A DNA stretch of 64,000 bases from Sarcocystis neurona (lineage: Eukaryota; Apicomplexa; Conoidasida; Eucoccidiorida; Sarcocystidae): the NCBI GenBank assembly GCA_000727475.1, contig KL647302.1, forward strand, positions 1,094,266-1,158,265. Reading direction: 5' to 3'. Positions 9,764 to 20,059 of the stretch are shown one piece after another; position 1 is the stretch's first letter; each line of letters begins with the position of its first letter. A program made the position numbers and the translations under genes. The notes beneath the pieces were generated by a model, which saw nothing but the letters and a program-made list of their open reading frames with translations, had not been told where the DNA came from and did not search any database.

Positions 9764-11716
9764 CTACGTATCTTTCCCTTCCCCGTTTGTGCGATCTGTA
9801 CCACGTTGATTGACTTGATCTGAAGGTGTCAAATCTTCCAGAGGCAAGTCCGAGGAGCCTTCTGTGACAACATTCTGCTCTGTCCGCATGGAGCGCCGCA
9901 GTAAATACAGCAAGGCAAATTGCAGACAAAAAACGAGAACAAAGACTATACGGATCGTGCTGCTGCCACCACCATACGTATACAACAATGTCGAAGTTGC
10001 GCCTAACAGCCCGCTCAGCATGACACTCCAACCTGCGATCGCAGGAAATAAGTGAGGTCCGTAAAGAGTTTCTATTAAGGAGAGGTGCTGTGAGCTGAAG
10101 GTCGCAACAAACAAAGACATAAACACCGTAGACAGGTATGAGGCTGCTGTGCTGTTCGACAAGACAGGCAGCGCATACATTAAAACTCCTGCCAACGACA
10201 CAACCGCCATGAGGGCGACGACTGAAAATCGACGGGCAGCAACACCCATTGCCAGGCAGAATACGGAACCACACGGCAATATGTAGTTGATCGCATTAAC
10301 AACGTCCTCGGGCAACACGCTGCGTGCGGACTGATGGTAAAATCCAGCTCCTATGTTGCAGATGGAACGGTACACCGTGGCGAGAATGAAGGGGACAGAA
10401 AACAACCTGCCCATGTGACACGCATTAACCAATCGTCGGCAACCGCGTGCGATGCGGAACACACTATTTCTCACCCGCCGTTGGGGGAACCCGTCGACAC
10501 TGCCTTCACTCAGGAGTGGTCTGCTACTTGGCTCAATGGAGGGCTGTTCGGCAGTGTCAGACAAGGCGAAATCTGATCTGGGAATCAGAAAACATGCCAC
10601 TCCAAGTGCCGGAAGAAGTGCCCCTAGGACGTAGGAAAGGATTGCCGCTCGGGTGGATATACGATATGCATTTGTCACCAAAAGAATCAATCTAGGCATT
10701 ACAGAACTGATGGTAAATGCTGCCCCTAACAGGATTATAATGGAATTTTCATTTCCCCGAAACAAACCTCGCACTGTGAGGACGGGCAGCAGGTTAAAGT
10801 TCATTGTTGCCCCAATTAGGGCAATAGCAGCGGCGTGCATGCTGAGGTCTCTGGAGCTGAAGCTCAGAAGCAGCCATCCAAGCAAATTCGTTACCTGGCC
10901 GAGTATCGCAGTAGCTCTCGGCCCGATGCGGTTATATATGGCCCCCCCCACAGCAGACATCACGCAATTAAGGACACATCCCAATGAAAACAAGCTCGCA
11001 ACCGCTGTCTCCTGTGGTGTACACTGCTGAACTTGCCCAACCTCGCACAGGGCAGCAAAAGCGTGTTGACGGAGAAGCAGATTAGATACAGCGGGCCACC
11101 CATATAAACATCCAACGGACACCGCAGTGTACACCCAGTACACCAGAAGCAAAGCATATCGGTTGATACCCATTGGGATTCGCTGCTGTGCTTGGCGGTG
11201 ATCCGAGCTCTGGAACCTGCTTCGCAGTCGATTCCACGTTGTGGACGAACGCGAGGGCCCTGCTGTTGAGGGCACTGCTTCTCTAGAGAGTGGACACATG
11301 GGATCTGATTCCATACCAGTACCAGCGCTGACAGGATTTCCAGGAGTACTATCGACTGGTTCATGAGCTGTACCTGCCACCCGTTGGGGACCTATGTTAT
11401 GAAGGCCTCCATCCGTTGAGATTACTTGTGCACTATTCTCCCCTGTGGCTCCCTCTTGGTACATAAGAATCACGGTCTCACTGGCCCCTGAGGCGGATCC
11501 CACCACAGGAACATCTCCCTCTGCAGTGCTGTTGTCGCTGCCCACACTACTCCTACACGACGTGTCCTGACATTGAGGAGCCTCTTTGGGAGCATCACCC
11601 TCACGAACCCTGGACGGCAGCACCACCCTCACAGGCATTACCGCGATCCCCGCGGCAAGAACGAAAAACAAACCGCTCCTGCGACGCCATATACGCGCCC
11701 AGTCGAGCCTCATCAT
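9764..11716 (-). CDS. ApiAT/NPT1-type major facilitator transporter (tandem copy B)
   Basis: A 650-residue intronless protein starting at the ATG at 11716, the first of two adjacent Met codons. The N-terminus is a short basic stretch followed by a hydrophobic run (GLFFVLAAGIAV), then about 130 acidic and Ser/Thr-rich residues. The transporter core starts at INRYALLLVYWVY with GCLYGWPAV, a CEVGQVQQC loop, and the MFS loop YNRIGPRATAILGQ. Two sets of about six hydrophobic segments follow, separated by a charged central loop, then a polar tail. Same architecture and motif order as copy A, so the two are clearly paralogues; the family transports amino acids or other small solutes across the parasite plasma membrane. 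The signal-like N-terminus upstream of a long hydrophilic domain is unusual for an MFS protein and is shared by A and B. Confidence 0.9.
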   Translation of the reverse strand: MMRLDWARIWRRRSGLFFVLAAGIAVMPVRVVLPSRVREGDAPKEAPQCQDTSCRSSVGSDNSTAEGDVPVVGSASGASETVILMYQEGATGENSAQVISTDGGLHNIGPQRVAGTAHEPVDSTPGNPVSAGTGMESDPMCPLSREAVPSTAGPSRSSTTWNRLRSRFQSSDHRQAQQRIPMGINRYALLLVYWVYTAVSVGCLYGWPAVSNLLLRQHAFAALCEVGQVQQCTPQETAVASLFSLGCVLNCVMSAVGGAIYNRIGPRATAILGQVTNLLGWLLLSFSSRDLSMHAAAIALIGATMNFNLLPVLTVRGLFRGNENSIIILLGAAFTISSVMPRLILLVTNAYRISTRAAILSYVLGALLPALGVACFLIPRSDFALSDTAEQPSIEPSSRPLLSEGSVDGFPQRRVRNSVFRIARGCRRLVNACHMGRLFSVPFILATVYRSICNIGAGFYHQSARSVLPEDVVNAINYILPCGSVFCLAMGVAARRFSVVALMAVVSLAGVLMYALPVLSNSTAASYLSTVFMSLFVATFSSQHLSLIETLYGPHLFPAIAGWSVMLSGLLGATSTLLYTYGGGSSTIRIVFVLVFCLQFALLYLLRRSMRTEQNVVTEGSSDLPLEDLTPSDQVNQRGTDRTNGEGKDT

Positions 11717-13850
11717 GAGCAGAATTCAGTGCCCAATAATACAGCCGATGCAATTCAGTGTAAATGAAACAGCGCTGTTGCTGTAGATGTGAAGATGCAC
11801 AGCACCTGCTGGTACGGTAGAATTTGCGACGCATACTGAATAAAATGTGCGCCGCCGTAATTGCAGGTGTGAATGTGTACAACGGTAGACTCTTCGCGAC
11901 GCGTGGTCAATCCCCACGGATGACGGATCGAGGCCTCTACTGTGTGGAGCGCGGACCACCCTGACGCAAGAGTTTCTACACACAACCCCTGCCTTTTCGC
12001 CAAATGTCGCTTGTCTCCGCTACAATTATCATTTTTTGGTGTACCCCGCGACACGATTCACCAGACGTCTGCCATACGCTACACGCACTGAAGCAGCGTT
12101 GCCCTCGAGAGGGCTCTGTATCCCCCGATGTTTATTCCTTCACGAAGCACAGGGCCATCGCAGGCGGTTTTCCAGCGCATCTCGGATTCGCAAGATACGT
12201 CACTACGTCACAGTCCCACAGACTACGGATACAGCGCCGATATGTCCGATTTAAACTTCAGCTTTCATCTAGGTCATATTGACAGCGGCCGTGCGCCTGA
12301 CTCTCCACCGACTGCAAACTGTGCAGCAAAGTTTCATCGACGCATGTTTCTAATTAAGACGCTGTTGGTTTTGTTCCCGCGCAGTTCAGCCCTGCACAGC
12401 ATGAAGCTACAGGGCAGTACGCTCCGTTCTTCATTTCTCCGCGATGTCTTAACAAAGGCACCAATGTCAACCTACCAAGTTCGAGTAACACTCACCCGTT
12501 GTTTACGGACTACGCTCTTTAGACAGTCTTTCAACGAACGAAGAGGTTGCTGAGGCCGGGGCAATGTTTGAGCACCGGCCACACGGGGATCCATTTTCGA
12601 GCAATGAGCTTCGTATGCGTTCTCAGCAAGGCTGCACAACAATTACAACGTCCGTTTCCACGACGCGTAAGCTCCATCTACAATCCACGCAAATGCGCCC
12701 GCATTCTGGGAAGCCTACGGTCAGTGGATCGCAAGTAATGTAACACCTCGTCACCTGCGCCTGCAGTAAATGCCTAAGAGTAGTACACCAGCCTTGATGT
12801 CGAAACCCACTTGTTGACTGGCGATGTGCTCCCTCGTCAAGTCAGAGTGTTGATAACAAACAGAATACTTCTGCAATCCCCTACGTCCATTCTTCAGCAC
12901 GCTCGCCACTGCGTTACATCACACGCACTTCGGCCTCCCGAAGCCGTTCTTCAGTGTACTGACGCCTGCGAAGTTTTATTTGTGCCAACATGTCACCGTG
13001 CTTGCAGCACTTGAATCTACATCCTTCAATATGCCCGGTGATGCCCTGGCAGCACACTGCGCGCGACATCCGGAGCATGGGGAAGATATTCCTTTTAAAA
13101 AATTATGCCAGTACCACCGTGACTGATACTGAGATTTCTTATCAAAACATTATGAAGTACGGCAAAGCCGCCCCTTTCATGCCATTCCGGGAAGTGCTGG
13201 CGTCAACGCATGTGTAAATCTAAAGGAGCCAGTAGACTACGAACTTCTCTTCGCTCAGCGCCCCTCAGAGATAGTTATCTTTAATTTCTTGCTAGCCACG
13301 CACCGCCAATCTGACCACTCATATTAAGAGAGCCGGTTCCACGCCTGCGGGCGGAGTTTCCGCGTCAGGGATACCTCTTGATATCCCCGACAACGTACGG
13401 CACTTATACCCAGATGATTCAACAACTTCATTGAATGCAGATGCGCAGGAGACTGCACAACTGTGCAACGGCAGATTTTGCACGGGACATAAGGTGAATT
13501 ACATGCGACCTATGAACCGAGTACTGGCATCGCACGGCGCAATTGTTAACCGTTGAAGTACAGCCACGTTCGAGCGCATCCTTTCTGAGTTCCCCTTTCA
13601 TCAGTTTCGTCGATAAGAGGCGCAGCGAGCACTCCCAGTAAAAAGTTTTAACGCCACACATCCGGGCACACACGACGTCCGCTACACCAGCGCGAGATCG
13701 TCTCAAACCAATTTATACGGTACTTCTCACCTGTAGAAACCAACACGTTTAACCAAGAACAATAGCAACCCTACCACACAAAACTTCATGCATCTCTCCT
13801 GAATAGAAAGGATGACGCAATTTAAGCATAAGTCTGTCTAACGAATCTGA
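11717..13850. other. Spacer between transporters B and C, no gene recognised
   Basis: More than 2 kb with only short, overlapping frames on both strands; none shows a domain, a convincing splice pattern or a long biased frame. It should hold the upstream region of B and the 3' end of C. Confidence 0.5.
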
Positions 13851-15686
13851 CTATACCAGTTCCGTGCTTGCTGAGCTTCCGTTCTGCCCAGGTGCCGCGG
13901 AACCTTTCGCAGATTCCAATTTACCAGATGGTCTTTGAGTCGCCGAAACCTCTGTGCCCCCCCCGGGTAAATGCGCTAATGATTCCTCGAGCGGGCCGGC
14001 TGCCTCGTTACCTCCAAAAGACACCTCAGGCGCGTTCGCCCCTGAAGACGCTTCTTTCGAACCGTACGGTTTGGGGTTTTTCTGGCGAAGGAGGTAGAGG
14101 GCGGTGATAGTTGCGTACTGCAGGCAGAGCAGTGCAGTCATAGCGATCTGAATTGACAACGGACTCCCGTGATCTTTCTTCAGCGTGACGAGCTCGTACA
14201 GAGGATTGGTGGTAAGCGAAAGCAAGCCACCCACCATGCTGGCGATGCCGATTAGCTTGCCAAAGTGCTGGGGAGAAAAGGTCTCTTCGATGTACACAAA
14301 AACTTGTGACGTGAACAACGACATGTAGACAGTAAAAAAGACGACTGATATATACCCTGGCGGATCAACGTTTCTAACAAAAGAAAGGGCATACATGAGA
14401 ACCCCAGAAGAGTTTACTACGAAGAGAATTTTAACGATACCAAAGATATCCGCCAATTTCCCCAGGATGATGCAGGGCACAAACGAGAAGGGTAGAAGAA
14501 TTTCCATCACCTGCACAACCGGAGGAGAAAACATCCGTCTGGCTGCCTGCTGGTAGTATGCACTGCTCCAGCTCACGACAACGAAGTACCCCACGATCAA
14601 ACCGAAACGGACGGAAAGCAGCTGCTTCCAAAACGACGGAGATAAGAAACTGTCACGCAGTTGTGTCATCTGGTGCAGAATATGATTTCCCACGGGGACA
14701 CGCACTTTCGCTACCTGCCCATCTGTGCCGCCTGTGCGGTGTACAGTTCCTTCGTCAACTCGAGAGCCATCTACCACATCGGCGTCATCCCAAATTTTTC
14801 CCTCGTCATCAATGGAGAATCCTCTGATGGGGATGAACAGCAATGCAATAATCATGCACAAAGCAGGACCAAGTCCACAGTACGTGAGCCCCGCTGTTCG
14901 AACTGAGGCGTGGCCATCCTTCACCACCGCAGTCAATATTAGCGGAATGCCGAAACTGGCCGAAGCAGCGGAGCCCAAGATTGTGATTATAAGACCTGGT
15001 GCTCCAGGAAAAAGCCGGCGGATGGTGAGTGTAGGTAGGAAGCTCGTATCAGAGCCCAAGCCGATGAAAACAAACGCTGCATGGTATGCGAAGAAGTGAG
15101 AGGAGGAAAACGAGAACAGGAGCCAGCCGGTGACGTTAAAAATCTGTCCTAACAATGCGGTGAGCAAAGGTCCTAGTCCATCCAAGAGTGTTCCTGCGCA
15201 CGCACTCATTGTACAGCAAACCGCAAAAGTCAACGTGTACAACTTCTGCACCGCTGCATCCTGGTTATCGCAAATATACAGCTTCCCTTGCGACCGGAAA
15301 TCCGGGTTATACGCTCCAGTAGCTGGGTCTCTGGAACAGAGATGGGCGAACCCCTCGTTCTTGAAAATGAGCTCTGACAACGCCGTCCACCCGTAGAACA
15401 CCGCACTGGTGGCAACAGTATACAACGCGTACAGAAGTAGAAGGATCCACCGATTCACCCCCCATGGAGTTTTTTGACGAGCTCCCGGCAGATCCGACCG
15501 TGGCAGCAACGCCAACAGACGCGCCAGATGTCGCTGACGGGGTGTGCGCGACGGCAGGGAGGTAGCGCTTCCGTGTGGCTTTGCCATCTCAAAACATGGC
15601 TCTGGCCCCTGTGGGGTGCACGAAAGCGTGCTATCGCCTTCCGTAAATGCCATCCCCCCGGCCGCAGGGATTAGATTCCTCTCCAT
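13851..15686 (-). CDS. ApiAT/NPT1-type major facilitator transporter (tandem copy C)
   Basis: A 611-residue intronless protein starting at the ATG at 15686. The hydrophilic N-terminal domain is shorter (about 75 residues) and lacks the signal-like start of A and B. The core begins at VNRWILLLLYALY with AVFYGWTALSEL, a Cys loop (FAHLCSRD ... YICDNQDAAVQ), and an MFS loop in which the Arg of GPR is replaced: LDGLGPLLTALLGQ. About twelve hydrophobic segments and a Gly/Ser/Glu-rich tail follow. The YICxxQDAxVQxLY block is shared almost word for word with copy A, which places C closer to A than to B in that loop. Loss of the Arg in the helix 2-3 loop and the missing N-terminal extension suggest it has diverged in function or location. 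Confidence 0.9.
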   Translation of the reverse strand: MERNLIPAAGGMAFTEGDSTLSCTPQGPEPCFEMAKPHGSATSLPSRTPRQRHLARLLALLPRSDLPGARQKTPWGVNRWILLLLYALYTVATSAVFYGWTALSELIFKNEGFAHLCSRDPATGAYNPDFRSQGKLYICDNQDAAVQKLYTLTFAVCCTMSACAGTLLDGLGPLLTALLGQIFNVTGWLLFSFSSSHFFAYHAAFVFIGLGSDTSFLPTLTIRRLFPGAPGLIITILGSAASASFGIPLILTAVVKDGHASVRTAGLTYCGLGPALCMIIALLFIPIRGFSIDDEGKIWDDADVVDGSRVDEGTVHRTGGTDGQVAKVRVPVGNHILHQMTQLRDSFLSPSFWKQLLSVRFGLIVGYFVVVSWSSAYYQQAARRMFSPPVVQVMEILLPFSFVPCIILGKLADIFGIVKILFVVNSSGVLMYALSFVRNVDPPGYISVVFFTVYMSLFTSQVFVYIEETFSPQHFGKLIGIASMVGGLLSLTTNPLYELVTLKKDHGSPLSIQIAMTALLCLQYATITALYLLRQKNPKPYGSKEASSGANAPEVSFGGNEAAGPLEESLAHLPGGGTEVSATQRPSGKLESAKGSAAPGQNGSSASTELV

Positions 15687-16764
15687 GGAATGATACAGTA
15701 GGAGAATTTGCTACACGCGGATAGCTAGCAAGGCAGAACAGTGTGGATCTTCCGGTGAGACAAAAGGGTTAAGTTGGAAAAGCTACACCGTGGCGACTTA
15801 CCCCATATAAATTAACGGCCCAATGCTGCGCTACATAAGGTGCCTAAAAGCATATTACCGCCAGCTCGTGGCTCGACTCCCCCAAAAGGCACGACGTCTT
15901 CAGTTCGTCTCCCCATCTGCAGGAAATTCTTCCCAGCCACAGACCGCAGAACGAAGTCCCGCATATCCACTAGAGCAACAGTGGAGAGCGCCGAAAGCTA
16001 CTGACGCATATTTTCTACTGCTCCACAAGTCCAATTTACGCAGACGCCGAACGGAAATACGTGCAGCTGTGCGAAGCTCTACGAGTCGCACGTTCAAGCG
16101 ATGAGACACAACAAATAGAATTAAACCCGACGTGACCGATGCCGCGGGCCTACGAGATCAGCAACTGCAGCCACGCGGCGCGCCCGCCCGGTAGCACCTT
16201 CCCGCCCTACCCACCCCAGCAGCAGGAGTTCTCGCTCTGCTCGCGTCACCTTCGCGGCGTTCCACCAGATATACGGCAGTAACGAGGTGGTTCCCCAGCC
16301 GAAAAAGACTGGTTGGCATGCTGCATGTCTCTATCATCCAGAGAGTCTCCCCGGTTGTACGATGGTTGACGAACGGCAGCCCCCAACGGGGCGCGTTACG
16401 GAAGACAGAAGCGCTGAGAGAATGGTGTTGCAGCCCTGGAGGCTACCGGGAGCGGAGTTCCGGTGTGATGGGTGGTGAACAGTTCCCCTCCTGCATGCAC
16501 TTTTTTTTTTGTTCGGAAGCAACCTGACTGCCACGGGACCACTTTTCCCGTGAGACACACCGCAGACAGCACAACACAACGTTGATTGCATACGTTACAT
16601 TATCTCAATCGGCTTTTTTATGTACAGGTGTGCATACATCGCCCCTACACGTACCTCATGCAGGTGGAGACTGTGTGGGAGAGCAAGTCACACCTGTTAG
16701 GGTCAGCCACACAAGCCATTGAGATTCCCGCCCGCAGACTCGGGTCCTTCACGTAGGGGATCTT
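15687..16764. other. Upstream region of transporter C, no gene recognised
   Basis: Only short frames. Probable promoter region of C. A T10 run lies at about 16501. Confidence 0.5.
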
Positions 16765-17160
16765 CTAGCAGTCGTATCCTGTGGCACAGTTGCAGTTCCC
16801 CGTGGATAGGTAGTTTTGCAGGGGCTGCCTCGGAAGGAATATCCGCCGACGCAGATGATAGGTGTCGATGACGTGGTGCAGCCTAGCGACAAGAGAAGTA
16901 GGGAATGCGGGGTACTTAGGTGCAGCGATCCCTGGATATAAAATCGAGGTGGGTGGCGAAGGCCAACGGGGACGAACTGTCACGGCGTCGACTGCAGCGT
17001 TCATGAGCTCACGCATTTTAAGCTGCGCCCGCAAGAGGAACGGAGAATTCTTTGGAGTCTTGGTTGGCAGTGCGCGTGTCACAACAACACGACACGGAGA
17101 GCCGCTGCGTGCGTTTATTTGAGTGGTATGATTTATACCCAGCAGGTGCTTGTGCGCCAT
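16765..17160 (-). CDS. Candidate small ORF or exon, unknown function
   Basis: Minus-strand frame of 131 codons from an ATG at 17160. Its composition is protein-like: a Lys/Arg/Leu stretch (LLRAQLKMRELMNAAVD), Pro-rich linkers and a C-terminal CNCATGYDC cysteine cluster. A further minus frame at 17572-17231 contains TPYLTIERIVYLGFLD and could be an upstream exon, though no matching splice pair was found. The opposite strand also has an open frame here, so strand is not certain. No family recognised. Confidence 0.3.
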   Translation of the reverse strand: MAHKHLLGINHTTQINARSGSPCRVVVTRALPTKTPKNSPFLLRAQLKMRELMNAAVDAVTVRPRWPSPPTSILYPGIAAPKYPAFPTSLVARLHHVIDTYHLRRRIFLPRQPLQNYLSTGNCNCATGYDC

Positions 17161-17939
17161 GAATATACGGACACCCACTGGTTACAGTTCACCCAAAGAG
17201 CGTGACGCTGTGCTCTGCGCTGGGAAAGAATCAGGTGTGCATCCTGCCTTCGGCGCCAACTATGCGACTGTGGACCGCGTCAGGTCGCCGAGGAGAACGC
17301 CGGGTACAGCGGCGACTGATATGTGAACTACGTAGCACGTGCAGGTGTATAACCGTCTTTGGGTCGTCTTCTAGTGAACGCTTGAGAGGAGCACAATCCA
17401 GAAAACCTAGGTACACTATTCTTTCGATAGTAAGGTACGGCGTCTCACAACAGCTAGTGCGTAAGCGCGGTCTGTGCAGCAGAGGTCTCCTTCCCAATAC
17501 TCCGGGTTTCTGATCATCAACACACTCGCAAAAATGCATGCTCTGAGTTGGGCCAGTGCGTGAGCAGTGCATCACAATTTGCTACTGTGAAGCTAACTAA
17601 GCTAACTCACCGCTGGAGCTGTAAGACATCCTCACAAAATCATGACATATCTGTGCACGGATGCATCGGGCTGCGTCCACCAGCAGGATTGACCCCTCGG
17701 AGTCCGGTGGTAAAGCAATCTCAAGCAGCTGATAGATTTTGGCAGGGACTCTCCGAGGTGCACGAATTTTGTCTACAGGAATACTTTGGCTGTCTAGGTG
17801 TGTGTTGCATTTTCTCGCCCTTGCTCATCTCAGGACACGCAGTCAAATTCACAGGCGACGCGCTGGAGCAGAGGTCTCGCGTCCCCAAGCTGCACTCGCG
17901 GGTTACACATATTGGTAATGTGGGTGTCGTGTCAGTGTG

Positions 17940-18278
17940 ATGCAACAGGAAACCAGGCCGAAGCGCGGCAGCAAAATTTTGCACGCGCCGAGGGGGCAAA
18001 GAACATTTTATGATTGGCGTGTATGGAATTTCACCGAATTTCCACTTTGGAGACTCACTCGGGTACCACGTCTCGGCTACGTCGCCGCGGACCTAAACGA
18101 GCTTTTCCAGCGTGAAGCCGCTGACACTAGACTCGATTTCTACACTTGCAAAATAGAGCAGTGCAGTCACCGCGGGCGAGGCTGTACAACTACTAATGCA
18201 GTAGGACGCGCCAACGGCGAGGGTGACTCTCTCTACAAAATACACGTATACACCTACACACGCATACACAATGTATAA
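17940..18278 (+). CDS. Candidate ORF or exon, unknown function
   Basis: Plus-strand frame from an ATG at 17940 with a protein-like core (YDWRVWNFTEFPLWRL, then DLNELFQREAADTRLDF). A second plus frame directly upstream, ending at 17940, reads RFWQGLSEVHEFCLQEYFG and could belong to the same gene. The last 60 bases run into a TACACA-rich microsatellite, so the true 3' end probably lies before it or at a splice site. No domain recognised. Confidence 0.25.
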   Translation: MQQETRPKRGSKILHAPRGQRTFYDWRVWNFTEFPLWRLTRVPRLGYVAADLNELFQREAADTRLDFYTCKIEQCSHRGRGCTTTNAVGRANGEGDSLYKIHVYTYTRIHNV

Positions 18279-18879
18279 ACGTACACCACCTATACATGAG
18301 TACACATACATATAAACGTACGAATACACATATACATATATATGTAAATATATGGAGAGGTATGTATACTTTCACATTGAGTGAGCACCAGAGACAGGAC
18401 GCTAAGATTGACATAAAATTCCTCAGATGGTTTGCAGCTATGCTTCCCCCGCGCCCCACCTCACACAAAACCAGTGGCGCTACGAGCCGAAATTGGGTGC
18501 TGCTCCTTCGTCTTTTTTCTTCCAAGGGAACGACAGCTAGACTTAATCGTCCGTCCACGTGAAGTCTCACGTGGAATGCGTAGAGTGTGAAGCTGCACCG
18601 TACGTATTGTGGCAAGCGGCCCTCATCTCGTATTCTCTCATGCGTCCAACAAACTCTGTGATTCATCCCTCTGACTTTGTGTGAATCATAGGTGTGCGCA
18701 TAATCCAATCGTTTGCCGTTGCATTTGCACAGTTTCCTAACTTAGAGACATTTTCGTGTACCCGCGTGCTTCGTGCGACAGGGGAGTTGACGATGCATGC
18801 ATATATGATTCCCTGCAGATACATACTTCGGAGACGCAGGCCCCGGTACGTTGAGCCATGCGGCTCCACATTATGATAC

Positions 18880-20059
18880 CTTCTTTTCGGGCTGCTCAGC
18901 ACCGATGCTGGCTGTAGTGTTGTCTCGCGCTGTTTCCCGGCGTGCACCGTTGTTGGCTCCAGGAAGAAACTTGATCGATATGTGTACGCAGAGCTGCGCG
19001 ACACGCACGACGCCAGCACGTTGATATCTCGTGAAGACTGTGAAAAGTGCCGAGCGATTTCTCACGAAAACTGGTAAAGGCGCAGCTGTCGAGATAAAGG
19101 CAGGCCTCCCGAGTGCCGATGTCTTCTTCGTGTCGTGGGGTACGTGCATGCAGCGGGGTAGTACGGCAAGTAAGCATCGCTCGCTTCACCGTCTCGACGG
19201 CGATTGTACCACACGGCATGCAAAACATCTGCGCGGGCGACCACTTTGCTGAATACGCGCCTCAATTTGTCGGCCTTGTACGGCAAACGAAGGCCCCAAG
19301 TCTTCCTGAGCTGCATGAGACAGCGGTTTGCTCTTAATAGATACCGAACAACAATTCTGCTCTTTCTCAAGTACCTGCTGCATACCTTTCTGCCTATCCG
19401 TCGGGCAGTCGCCTTTGAGGGAGGCACATTGATTTGCCGTTGACTTCGCCTTCGATAAGTAGTATGGTCAACATGGCTGCTCCCGACATCGGTGGGTGAT
19501 TGCTCGGTGGCCGCTTTTTTCCATCCACGTTTGCCGCGGCGGTTGCAGTGAAGCCGTCTTCCACCAGGAGTGTCTCGGTTGAATTTGCTGCAGGAGCACC
19601 AGTGATGCCGCTATGCTGCAGCCGCAGTGACAGAGTAATATTTCTACGGTAGGAGCCGCAGAAGAGGTGTATTAACAGCATACATATATATATATGTGCG
19701 TGTGTGGGATAGCCGTCCCGTAGGAGAAACAAGTAGGCAGCAACACCGCCTGTATGCCGCAAGCCAAACAAACGCACCACGGCAAGAGGCTGCGTTTCTT
19801 TAATTTTCGTGGATACTCGGCAAGCTCACGCAGGGAGGGCGTACGTCTTCTACATGCAAAAGTAGACAAAGCAGCCGTAGCAGGTGTATACATGTTTGCA
19901 TCTCGGTGTTGTCCTGTTCTGCGTTTCGCAGTGAGCACCATCTTTCTCTGTCTCTTCGTCGCTGTCCTCGGCGTAGGGGTCTACGTGTACTACATGAACA
20001 GGAGACTGGCGGCGACAGAAGCGCATGCGCGGAAACGGCCCAGTAGTGTAAGAGAGCAT
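18880..20059 (-). CDS. Candidate multi-exon gene, unknown function
   Basis: Several coding-like frames follow each other on the minus strand. At about 20000-19870 there is an acidic segment containing YAEDSDEETEKDGAH. At about 19610-19460 there is ETLLVEDGFTATAAANVDGK. At about 19470-19186 there is a Lys/Glu/Gln-rich frame with MQQVLEKEQNCCSVSIKSK. At about 19149-18880 a frame ends at AEQPEKK with a clean AAG|GTATCA donor. I could not fix all joining splice sites. The competing plus-strand frame 19754-20260 has an apparent membrane segment (FLCLFVAVLGVGVYVYY) that is exactly the antisense of the acidic stretch, which is what a shadow frame looks like. Strand and exon set are therefore tentative. 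Confidence 0.33.
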
